From positions 1,736,001 to 1,800,000 of the forward strand of contig NZ_CP116766.1 of NCBI RefSeq assembly GCF_028463985.1: a stretch of DNA of 64,000 bases. The letters are read 5' to 3'. Below are positions 43,213 through 50,715 of the stretch, in pieces. The notes beneath the pieces were generated by a model, which had not been told where the DNA came from, ran no database searches, and worked only from the letters and a program-made list of their open reading frames with translations. The stretch is from Neisseria lisongii. Its GTDB lineage: Bacteria > Pseudomonadota > Gammaproteobacteria > Burkholderiales > Neisseriaceae. Every line of letters begins with the position of its first letter. The first letter of the stretch is position 1. Made by a program: the position numbers and the translations under genes.

Positions 43213-43680
43213 TCAAACCAAGTGTTCCGCCAGCAGATTCAGTGCATAGTCCACTGCTTTTTGGCGGATTTGCTGGCGGTTGCCCTCAAATAAAACCGTG
43301 CATTGCAGGCAGGTTTGCGGCGTTGCCAAGCCGAACCAGACCGTGCCGACGGGTTTTTCAGGGCTGCCGCCGGTCGGGCCGGCGATACCGGAAATGCTGA
43401 GGGCGTAATCCGCCCCCGCCAGCGTTTTGGCACCCTGCGCCATTTCGCGCACGGTTTCCTGACTGACGGCACCGTGTGCCAGCAGCGTTGCCGGCGATAC
43501 GCCCAAACGCTCGCTTTTGGCCTGATTGCTGTAAGTAACGAAACTTTGTTGAAACCATTGCGAACTGCCGGAAATTTCGGTCAGCGCAGCGGCAAGCAGG
43601 CCGCCGGTGCAGGATTCGGCGCAGGTAACGGTTTGGTGGTGTCGGCTCAAATGAAGGGCGACGGTTTGCAGTGCAGACAT
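43213..43680 (-). CDS. pncC: Nicotinamide-nucleotide amidohydrolase PncC (CinA C-terminal family)
   Basis: 155 residues, the stand-alone CinA C-terminal domain: TCAESCTGGLLAAALTEISGSS, FVTYSNQAKSERLGV and SISGIAGPTGGSPEKPVGTVW. PncC converts NMN to nicotinate mononucleotide, recycling the NAD-ligase by-product. With pncA it gives two NAD salvage steps in this window. Confidence 0.93.
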   Translation of the reverse strand: MSALQTVALHLSRHHQTVTCAESCTGGLLAAALTEISGSSQWFQQSFVTYSNQAKSERLGVSPATLLAHGAVSQETVREMAQGAKTLAGADYALSISGIAGPTGGSPEKPVGTVWFGLATPQTCLQCTVLFEGNRQQIRQKAVDYALNLLAEHLV

Positions 43681-43898
43681 GGTGAAATTCCTTTTGCAGG
43701 CAAATTTTATCCACAGGTTATCCCAAGCAGCGGGAAAGCCCGTCCGTTTTTCAGACGGCCTGATTGTGAAGGTGCTTTAAAAGCGGACGGTATCGATGTC
43801 CAACATTATCATGTTTTCAGGAGGTGTACCATGTTTTGGATGTAAAAAAAACAGCCTGTTATCCACAGGCCGTCTGAAAATTGAATCTTTGACCAACA

Positions 43899-44813
43899 CT
43901 ATTTTTTGGCTTTGAAGCCGAGCAGGTGCTGAGTGGTGGCGAGCCATGCGCCGAACACGCCCAGCGCCGTAACCGCACCGAGAATCAGGGCGGTTTCGCC
44001 GCCGTTGAAAAAGCGCCAGACGATGTTCAGACCGTAGGGCTTGAATATCGCATCAACCAGCGGGCGGACGGCGGCCAGCAGCCAGCCGCACAGGCCGAGG
44101 CTGACCGCTGAAGCCAGCAGCGCCTGCCACACCGCCTGATACAGAAACGGGCGGCGGATAAACGAAGCCGGCGCACCCAAGAGTTTGGTAATTTCGATTT
44201 CTTCTTTGCGGCTGAGAATCTGCAGGCGTATGGTATTGTGTGCCACCAAGACAAAAGCCATGCCCAGCGTTACCGCTAAAAACCAAAGGATTTTGCGGAT
44301 AAATTCATTGATTTGGTACAGCGTGCGTACCCATTCGGTGTCCATCGCCGCCGATTCCACCATCGGTAGTTTGAGCAGGTCGTCATACACCGCCTGCATC
44401 TGCTGCGGCGTAAAACGGGCATCCGGCGTTACGATAAACACATCGGGGAGCGGATTTTCGTCCAATATCGACACCAGATTCTGATCCAGATTACTCTGCA
44501 ACTCCTGCAATCCTTCCTGTTTGCCGACAAAACGGATTTTGTCCAGCCGCTGATCCTGTTTCAGCAGGGCGGCGACGGTATCGGCATCTTCCTTAGCCGC
44601 GTGGGTGTCCAGATACACCGTAATCTGCGGCGACTCGTTGAGTTTACCCAACACGCTCTGGCCGCTTTGCACGCCCAAATACAGAAACAGCGGCAAGGTC
44701 ATCGCCACCGCAAGCATCACCAGCGTCAGCAGTGTGCCGACGGGCTGGCGCAACAATTCTTTAAAGGCGCTGCGTGCCGATTCGGTATGCAGGGAAAAAT
44801 AATGAATGCTCAT
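43899..44813 (-). CDS. ftsX: Cell division protein FtsX
   Basis: 304 residues with four predicted membrane segments and a periplasmic loop after the first. The N-terminus HTESARSAFKELLRQPVGTLLTL and the central RLQILSRKEEIEITKLLGAPASFIRRPFL are typical. FtsEX controls peptidoglycan hydrolases at the septum. Its ATG overlaps the ftsE stop by 4 bases, so the two are coupled. Confidence 0.95.
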   Translation of the reverse strand: MSIHYFSLHTESARSAFKELLRQPVGTLLTLVMLAVAMTLPLFLYLGVQSGQSVLGKLNESPQITVYLDTHAAKEDADTVAALLKQDQRLDKIRFVGKQEGLQELQSNLDQNLVSILDENPLPDVFIVTPDARFTPQQMQAVYDDLLKLPMVESAAMDTEWVRTLYQINEFIRKILWFLAVTLGMAFVLVAHNTIRLQILSRKEEIEITKLLGAPASFIRRPFLYQAVWQALLASAVSLGLCGWLLAAVRPLVDAIFKPYGLNIVWRFFNGGETALILGAVTALGVFGAWLATTQHLLGFKAKK

Positions 44814-45460
44814 GCCAGCCGTCCTTTCTGCAGGCGCAGAATACGGTGGCCGTAATCCGCCATCAGCGTTTCATCGTGCGCCGCCACAATCACGGTCGTA
44901 CCCGCTTCGTGGAAAGTTTTAAACAGTTCCATAATATCCAGCGCATAAGCACGGTCGAGATTGGCGGAGGGTTCGTCCGCAATCAGCAGCGCCGGCTGGT
45001 GGACCACCGCACGGGCAATACACAAACGCTGCTGCTCGCCGCCCGAAAGCGTAACCGGATCATCGTTTTCCCGCCCCTTTAATCCGACTTTTTCAATCGC
45101 AATGCGGGCGCGTTCTTCCGCTTTGGCCGGCGGATAGCCGATAATCCGCAGCGGCAAAATCACATTTTGCAGCACATTGCGGTCGTAGAGGATTTTGTGG
45201 TCTTGAAACACAATGCCGATATGCTGGCGCATAAAACCGATTTGGTTGTCGTTGAGCGACCCCAAATCCTGATTGTTGAACCAAACCTTGCCCAAGCTGG
45301 GCTTGGTGATGCCCGAAATCAGCTTCAACACAGTCGATTTTCCCGAACCGGAATGGCCGGCAATAAAAATCATTTCGCCTTTGCTGATTTGGAAACTGAT
45401 GTTTTTTAAGGCTTCAAAACCGCCCGGGTAGGTTTTGGAAACTTGTTCGAAACGGATCAT
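44810..45460 (-). CDS. ftsE: Cell division ATPase FtsE
   Basis: 216 residues, an ABC ATPase: Walker A GHSGSGKST, signature LSGGEQQR, Walker B ALLIADEPSANLD, H-loop VAAHD. The start MIRFEQVSKTYPGGFEAL is characteristic. It powers FtsX. First gene of ftsEX. Confidence 0.96.
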   Translation of the reverse strand: MIRFEQVSKTYPGGFEALKNISFQISKGEMIFIAGHSGSGKSTVLKLISGITKPSLGKVWFNNQDLGSLNDNQIGFMRQHIGIVFQDHKILYDRNVLQNVILPLRIIGYPPAKAEERARIAIEKVGLKGRENDDPVTLSGGEQQRLCIARAVVHQPALLIADEPSANLDRAYALDIMELFKTFHEAGTTVIVAAHDETLMADYGHRILRLQKGRLA

Positions 45461-45832
45461 AAATCATTCCTGAAAGACAGTCGGCCGCCGTTGCGGAAAA
45501 ATTATCCACAAAATCATTAATGCCGGACAAACGGCACGGCGGCGGGACGGATACTGGCGGCCTGCCGGATAATCAGCAGCCAACCGGCATGAATTATAAA
45601 GGTTTTTGCGGGGTTTAGATAGGGGATAAAACCGCCCGCTGCCCGTGTGTTTCGGAAACGGGGAAAACAGGGCGGAAAGTTATCCCGGAATTATCCACAT
45701 ATTGTTGAAAAGTTGTGGAGAAACGGGTGATTTGAAACCGTATGGATTATTAAGTTAATCCACAATAATTTAAGGCCGTCTGAAAACCGATTGCAATAAT
45801 GGTTTTCAGACGGCCTTACTTATCCACAGATT
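45461..45832. other. Intergenic region ftsE-tlpA with DnaA boxes
   Basis: No gene. Perfect DnaA boxes lie at 45502-45510, 45691-45699 and 45820-45828. A solitary repeat end (GTATGGATTATTAAGTTAAT, near 45740) and an inverted DUS hairpin (45772-45817) that serves as the tlpA terminator complete it. Confidence 0.6.
45772..45817. terminator. Inverted DUS hairpin
   Basis: AAGGCCGTCTGAAAACC pairs with GGTTTTCAGACGGCCTT just downstream of tlpA on the minus strand. Confidence 0.7.
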
Positions 45833-46309
45833 TTATTTGCAGGCTGCTTGGGCGGCTTTGACGGCGGCGGTCAGGCTTTGGGCATTGACTTCGCCGGTGA
45901 GGGTCTGGCGGTAGCCGCATTTGGGTGCTTCCACTGCGGTAAACGGAAATACGCCGATTTGGTTGCCGAAGGATTTCATAAACTGGCGGCTGTTGGTGCC
46001 GGTGTAGCGCCAAATCGGGTAGCTGACCGGTGTCTGTTTTAAAAATTTGCCGATGTTGTCGCTAGAATCCAGCGCAATGCCGACCATATCGACGCTGCCT
46101 TTTTTGCGGGCGGCATACCATGCCGACATCGCCGGCATTTCTTTGCGGCACGGGGCGCACCAAGTTGCCCACAGGTTAATAATGCGCACTGGTGCTTTGA
46201 GCGATTGCAGCGACTGCGGTGCATTGGTTTGCCAGTGCTGCAACTCGGCGGCGGTGGCGGAAAGCGGCAACAGGGCGGCGGCAAGAATTAGGGCGGAAAA
46301 ATGTTTCAT
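45833..46309 (-). CDS. tlpA: TlpA-like exported thioredoxin
   Basis: 158 residues. A cleavable signal peptide (ending SATAAE) precedes a thioredoxin fold with the active site WATWCAPCRKEMPAM. The TlpA/ResA-type proteins reduce disulphides in the periplasm, for example during cytochrome oxidase or cytochrome c maturation. Two further cysteines (KCGY, AACK) lie near the end. The exact partner is unknown. Confidence 0.87.
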   Translation of the reverse strand: MKHFSALILAAALLPLSATAAELQHWQTNAPQSLQSLKAPVRIINLWATWCAPCRKEMPAMSAWYAARKKGSVDMVGIALDSSDNIGKFLKQTPVSYPIWRYTGTNSRQFMKSFGNQIGVFPFTAVEAPKCGYRQTLTGEVNAQSLTAAVKAAQAACK

Positions 46310-46491
46310 TGGGTTCTCCGTGGCGGTTGATGGACGTTATTGTAGCCTGTTTGCCCGAAGTCTGTCGAAATGTGGATAAGTCGGAAACAGTGGGTAAACG
46401 GCAAATTATGTTGGATTTTCGCACAGGCGGTTGAGGAAAACCGCAATGAAGCCGATAATGGACATCTTTAATCTGTTTTAGGAATGCCGCT

Positions 46492-46869
46492 ATGCCGTCT
46501 GAAAATCGTGCCGACAAACAATATCTGTATCACAATCCCCGCTGCAGTAAATCCCGTGCGGCGCTGGCTTTGTTGGAAGAGCGCAACATCGCTGCCGAGG
46601 TGGTGCATTATTTGGACACGCCGCCGACATTGGAAGCGCTGCAAGAGCTGTTTGCCAAACTGGGTGAAGATTCCGTGCGCAGCATGATGCGGGTGAAAGA
46701 CGATCTGTATCGGGAGCTGGGTTTGGACAACGAAGCCTTGGGCAACGATGATTTGCTGCGTGCCATCGCCGAACATCCGGCCTTGCTGGAACGCCCGATT
46801 TTTGTTTCCGGCAACCGTGCCGCCGTCGGCCGCCCGCTGGAAAACATCGAAGCGCTGCTGTCAGTGTGA
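46492..46869 (+). CDS. arsC: ArsC-family arsenate reductase
   Basis: 125 residues of the glutaredoxin-dependent ArsC fold: HNPRCSKSRAALALLEE with the reactive Cys18, RVKDDLYRELGLD, and RPIFVSGNRAAVGRPLENI. It reduces arsenate or acts as a related thiol reductase; no ars operon is nearby. The start codon is the first base triplet of a DUS (ATGCCGTCTGAAAA), so the protein begins MPSEN. The next ATG is far inside the fold. Confidence 0.88.
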   Translation: MPSENRADKQYLYHNPRCSKSRAALALLEERNIAAEVVHYLDTPPTLEALQELFAKLGEDSVRSMMRVKDDLYRELGLDNEALGNDDLLRAIAEHPALLERPIFVSGNRAAVGRPLENIEALLSV

Positions 46870-46884
46870 GGCCGTCTGAAAACC

Positions 46885-47529
46885 ATGTTCCGCCTTCCCC
46901 GCTTCCGCCATCTGCTGCAAGGTACGGCGCTCGGCATGGTATTGGCGTTGTCGGCGTTTGCCGCCATCGTGTGGCTGGTTTATCAGACCGGCAAAAGCAG
47001 GCTGCCCGACGGGGTGCATGTTGATGCGGCGGTGGTGTTGGGTGCTGCGGCGTGGGACAAACGCCCTTCGCCGGTGTTTCGGGAACGCATCAATCATGCC
47101 ATTGCGCTGTATCAGAGCCGACGTGTGGATAAAATCATTTTTACCGGCGGCACGCCGAAAAAAGGCTATATGACTGAGGCCGAAGTCGGCCGCCGCTATG
47201 CGCTCAAACAGGGCATTCCCGCCCGCGATATTCTGTTTGAAAACACGTCCCGCAATACCTACGAAAACCTCAGTAATATCCGTCCGCTGCTGCATCACCA
47301 CGATATCCGCACCATCGTAATTGTCAGCGACCCTTACCATCTGGCCCGTGCCGCCGCCATCGCCGACGAATTGAATCTGAACGCCCGTGTTTCGGGAACG
47401 CCAACCAGCCGTTATGACGAGGGCAAAAAGAAAGACCGTTTTCTGCTGCAGGAAAGCTACGCCCTGTCTGCCTATTATGCTGCATATTGGGGCAACCGCT
47501 TGTGGCGCTTTGTATCGGGCAACCGTTAG
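46885..47529 (+). CDS. YdcF/SanA-family membrane protein (DUF218)
   Basis: 214 residues with one N-terminal membrane segment (residues 12-31) and a periplasmic DUF218 domain: DAAVVLGAAAWDKRPSPVFRERI, IIFTGGTPKKGYMTEAEVG, TSRNTYENL and VSDPYHLARAAAIA. SanA-type proteins affect envelope permeability and vancomycin sensitivity in E. coli. It follows arsC by 15 bases, with a DUS in the gap. Confidence 0.88.
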   Translation: MFRLPRFRHLLQGTALGMVLALSAFAAIVWLVYQTGKSRLPDGVHVDAAVVLGAAAWDKRPSPVFRERINHAIALYQSRRVDKIIFTGGTPKKGYMTEAEVGRRYALKQGIPARDILFENTSRNTYENLSNIRPLLHHHDIRTIVIVSDPYHLARAAAIADELNLNARVSGTPTSRYDEGKKKDRFLLQESYALSAYYAAYWGNRLWRFVSGNR

Positions 47530-47619
47530 CGGACGGCGAAACAGCACGCTGTTTTTCAAGCACCCTGAAAAACAGTACAATAACTGCTTTACAGCTTTTT
47601 TGAAAATTGGAAACCCATT

Positions 47620-49014
47620 ATGACCGTCAAAACCCGTTTTGCACCCAGTCCGACCGGCTATCTGCACATCGGCGGTGTGCGCACCGCTCTGTTTTCATGG
47701 GCATTTGCCCGCCATCACCAAGGCGAATTTCTGCTGCGTATCGAAGATACCGACTTGGCACGCTCGACGGCCGAATCGGTCAAAGTGATTATGGACGGCA
47801 TCGACTGGGTCGGCCTGAATTACGACAATGCCGGTAATGTGGTGTACCAAACCCAACGCTTCGACCGCTATAAAGAAGTGGTGGCCGAGCTGCTCGAATC
47901 CGGCCACGCTTATTACTGCTACTGCAGCAAAGAAGAACTGGAAGCCATGCGCGAAAAAGCCGAACGGGAAGGCACGGCTACTTACGACCGCCGCTGGCGG
48001 CCCGAAGCCGGTAAAACCCTGCCCGACATTCCGGCGGACGTGCAGCCCGTGGTCCGCTTCAAAACCCCGCTGACCGGCGACACTTCGTGGACCGACTTGG
48101 TCAAAGGCGAAATCAGCTTTCCCAACGAAGCGCTCGATGATCTGATTATCGCTCGTGCCGACGGCTCGCCGACCTACAATTTCTGCGTGGTGGTGGACGA
48201 TTTCGATATGGGCGTTACCCATGTTATCCGAGGCGACGACCATGTTAATAATACTCCGAAACAAATCAATATCTTAAAAGCCATGGGTGCCGATGTTCCG
48301 GCATACGGCCATCTGCCGATGATTTTGAACGAGCAGGGCAAAAAAATTTCCAAACGCAGCGGCGACACCGTGGCCATCACCGATTTCGGCGCAATGGGCA
48401 TTCTGCCCGAAGCCATGCTCAACTATCTGGCACGCTTGGGCTGGGCGCACGGCGACGACGAATTTTTCACCATGGAACAATTTGTTGAATGGTTCGACCT
48501 CAAAGATGTTTCCCCGTCGCCAAGCCGCATGGACATGAAAAAACTGTTGTGGATTAACGGCGAACACATCAAAATCACCCCGAACGATACCCTCGCCGAC
48601 ATGATCCGCCACCGTCTGGAAGCAAAAGGCATTACCGAAACAGCCGCACCTGCGCTGACAGACGTGATTGCCTTGGTGAAAGACCGCGCCCAAGACCTCA
48701 ACGCCTTGGCGGAAGAGTGCGTTTATTTCTACCAAAAACAAGTACCGGCCGAAGCCGACGTTGCCAAACACTGGGACGACGATGCCGCCGACCGCATGTT
48801 GCGGTTTGCCGGCAAACTCGAAAGCCTGAACGAGTGGACAACCGAAAATATCCACAGCCTGTTCAAACCGTTTTGCGACGAAGAAGGCATCAAAATGGGC
48901 AAACTCGGCATGCCGCTGCGCCTCGCCGTGTGCGGCACCGCCAAAACACCGAGCGTCGATGCCGTATTGGCACTGATCGGCAAAGACGAAGTCTTGAAAC
49001 GTATCCGTAGCTAA
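47620..49014 (+). CDS. gltX: Glutamyl-tRNA synthetase
   Basis: 464 residues, class I. HIGH-type PSPTGYLHIGGVRTALFSW and the KMSKS variant KKISKRSGDTVAI are intact, with RIEDTDLARST and the anticodon-binding C-terminal domain. It charges tRNA-Glu; in Neisseria the discriminating type usually works beside GlnRS or GatCAB. Transcribed alone, with a 90-base gap before it. Confidence 0.97.
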   Translation: MTVKTRFAPSPTGYLHIGGVRTALFSWAFARHHQGEFLLRIEDTDLARSTAESVKVIMDGIDWVGLNYDNAGNVVYQTQRFDRYKEVVAELLESGHAYYCYCSKEELEAMREKAEREGTATYDRRWRPEAGKTLPDIPADVQPVVRFKTPLTGDTSWTDLVKGEISFPNEALDDLIIARADGSPTYNFCVVVDDFDMGVTHVIRGDDHVNNTPKQINILKAMGADVPAYGHLPMILNEQGKKISKRSGDTVAITDFGAMGILPEAMLNYLARLGWAHGDDEFFTMEQFVEWFDLKDVSPSPSRMDMKKLLWINGEHIKITPNDTLADMIRHRLEAKGITETAAPALTDVIALVKDRAQDLNALAEECVYFYQKQVPAEADVAKHWDDDAADRMLRFAGKLESLNEWTTENIHSLFKPFCDEEGIKMGKLGMPLRLAVCGTAKTPSVDAVLALIGKDEVLKRIRS

Positions 49015-49020
49015 ACGCAA

Positions 49021-49110
49021 CAGGCCGTCTGAAAACGAGTGAAGCGAGTTTCAGCGGAGCTAAAACCGCAGGTTTCATCAAACTGGTTTCGCTCATTTTC
49101 AGACGGCCTG
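49021..49110. terminator. Extended DUS hairpin with conserved loop
   Basis: CAGGCCGTCTGAAAACGAG and its complement flank a loop with GAAGCGAGTTTCAGCGGAGC and AAACCGCAGGTTTC. The loop words recur in other long DUS hairpins of the window. Follows gltX. Confidence 0.7.
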
Positions 49111-49142
49111 CGGCCGATGTTTCACGTTCACAAGGAACCGAT

Positions 49143-49475
49143 ATGAAAAAATACCTGCTCGCCATCATATTGCCGCTGACCGCCTACGCCGGTCCGGCCG
49201 AAGACGCATTGTTGTCCTCCCAAAGCAGCTACCGCAGCGCCCTTCAGGCACACACCGACAACGACGGCAAACTCGTCAGCCTGCACACCCAGCTTGCCGA
49301 TGCCCAAAAACGGCTTGCCAAAGCCCAAGCCGACATCGAACGCCTGCAGGGCGAAATCCAAGCCGCCCAAAACTTCAAAAACAGCCACGCCGCCGTATTG
49401 CAGCAGGCCGGCCAGCAACTCGATGCCGCATGGAACGCCGTTTACGGTCCCGGCGGCAGCAAAGCAGGACAGTGA
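49143..49475 (+). CDS. Exported coiled-coil protein, unknown
   Basis: 110 residues. A signal peptide (MKKYLLAIILPLTAYAGP) is followed by a predicted coiled coil (about residues 38-78, QLADAQKRLAKAQADIERLQ). A GP/GG-rich tail ends it. It begins after GTTCACAAGGAACCG, a fair ribosome site. I do not recognise the family; it may be a periplasmic structural protein. Confidence 0.75.
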   Translation: MKKYLLAIILPLTAYAGPAEDALLSSQSSYRSALQAHTDNDGKLVSLHTQLADAQKRLAKAQADIERLQGEIQAAQNFKNSHAAVLQQAGQQLDAAWNAVYGPGGSKAGQ

Positions 49476-49490
49476 GCCGGGTAACCATAC

Positions 49491-49529
49491 CAAAAGCCGT
49501 CTGAAAATCGGATTTTCAGACGGCTTTTG
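49491..49529. terminator. Inverted DUS hairpin
   Basis: CAAAAGCCGTCTGAAAATC runs directly into its complement after the coiled-coil protein gene. Confidence 0.8.
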
Positions 49530-49618
49530 GTTGTGTTTTTTGAATTATGGGTTATAATTGCTGGCAATACGCCCGACACCTCTGCATTGGCAACAATGTA
49601 CGTGTCGGCTTTCTTATT

Positions 49619-49725
49619 TATAATGAAATAACCTCAAAGCACTACATCGTTGGCTTCGCCTTACTGTACTATTTGTACTGTCTTCGGCTCGCCGCCTTGT
49701 ATTGCTTTGGGGTTATTTCACGATA
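49619..49725. repeat. Correia repeat enclosed element, 107 bp
   Basis: Core words GTACTATTTGTACTGTCTTC and GGCTCGCCGCCTTGTATTGC identify it. The ends TATAATGAAATAACCTCAAA and GGGGTTATTTCACGATA match each other and differ from the element at 39966. The right end contains the abi stop codon. Confidence 0.9.
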
Positions 49726-50684
49726 TTATCAGGCTGTGGTTTTTCCCACAAATCCCATAATTGCCAATTTTCCGGCAAACCGAACATGTGCAGATTGATG
49801 ATCGGATTTTTGGGGAATGTCTCCATCAACGCATCAAACCGTTTGCTCCATGATGAATGAGGGCAAATAACAGTCAGCATTTTCTGCATCACACAAAAAT
49901 AAGCAAATGCTCGGTCGTTTTTTAATTGCGACCAATATGGATCTTGTGGAAAATTAGCGCTTAGATTGGCACGTTCAGTGATATTGGTGTTCCATAAACG
50001 GCTGTGATGCGCAGAAACGTTGCGGATAAAGTTCAGACTCCGTAACCATTGTTCCATTTCATTGTGGTTTTGCACATGATATTTTCGGGCAATGATTTGT
50101 TTATCTTCATATTTCATGCCGCTAAACAGCATGGATAAAGCACCGAAATCCAAAATTTCGCAAGCAGCCCAAATGGGTAGGCATCCGTATTTTTCCAGAT
50201 TATGCCGGACAAAATCCTGCTTTCTCGCTCGGGATACCAAACCTTCGTATTTCTCCAGCCATTTTTGATGTTTCGATTGGGAACCATTTGATTGCGGGCG
50301 GACAAAATTACCGTGCAGGCAGGAACTGTTTTGGTGGGCATCAGAACTTCTTTTACCTAAAGTATAGGCAACATCTACCCGTATTGCCATTTCAATCCGT
50401 TCCAACGCATCTAAAGCCATCAGCCGCAGTTTTTTATCGAAAATATAAAGCGCCAATACGGTTTCAAACGTACTTCCTTTTTGAAAAGTATTCAGGCGGG
50501 AAAACGTATTTTCAGGATTAAATTCTCGAAAAGGGTAAAAATAACCGCTCAAACGGTAATAGCCGATACGTTGTAAATATTGTTTGGCACGGTTTTCATT
50601 TTCGATATGTAAGCCTCTGGTTTTCAGCAGTTCGAGCTGCTGATCGAAATCCAGCCATGTTTTCAGTGGTTTTCGATTATCCAT
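49713..50684 (-). CDS. Abi_2 family abortive-infection-like protein
   Basis: 323 residues of the AbiD/AbiF (Abi_2) family. Typical blocks are YLQRIGYYRLSGYFYPFRE, LYIFDKKLRLMALDALERIEMAIRVDVAYTLG and the HEPN-like RNVSAHHSRLW. Such proteins give phage defence, probably by attacking or binding RNA. The gene is poorer in G+C than mutS next door. A strong AAGGAG precedes the ATG. The last codons (NIVK, stop) come from a Correia element, so the native C-terminus was replaced or trimmed. Confidence 0.87.
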   Translation of the reverse strand: MDNRKPLKTWLDFDQQLELLKTRGLHIENENRAKQYLQRIGYYRLSGYFYPFREFNPENTFSRLNTFQKGSTFETVLALYIFDKKLRLMALDALERIEMAIRVDVAYTLGKRSSDAHQNSSCLHGNFVRPQSNGSQSKHQKWLEKYEGLVSRARKQDFVRHNLEKYGCLPIWAACEILDFGALSMLFSGMKYEDKQIIARKYHVQNHNEMEQWLRSLNFIRNVSAHHSRLWNTNITERANLSANFPQDPYWSQLKNDRAFAYFCVMQKMLTVICPHSSWSKRFDALMETFPKNPIINLHMFGLPENWQLWDLWEKPQPDNIVK

Positions 50685-50715
50685 TTTTTCTCCTTGCGTA
50701 ACCTACCCATATCAT

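Noticed and set aside
49547..49798. Open frame across the Correia element before abi
   Set aside because: It is encoded by the element itself and by the antisense of abi.
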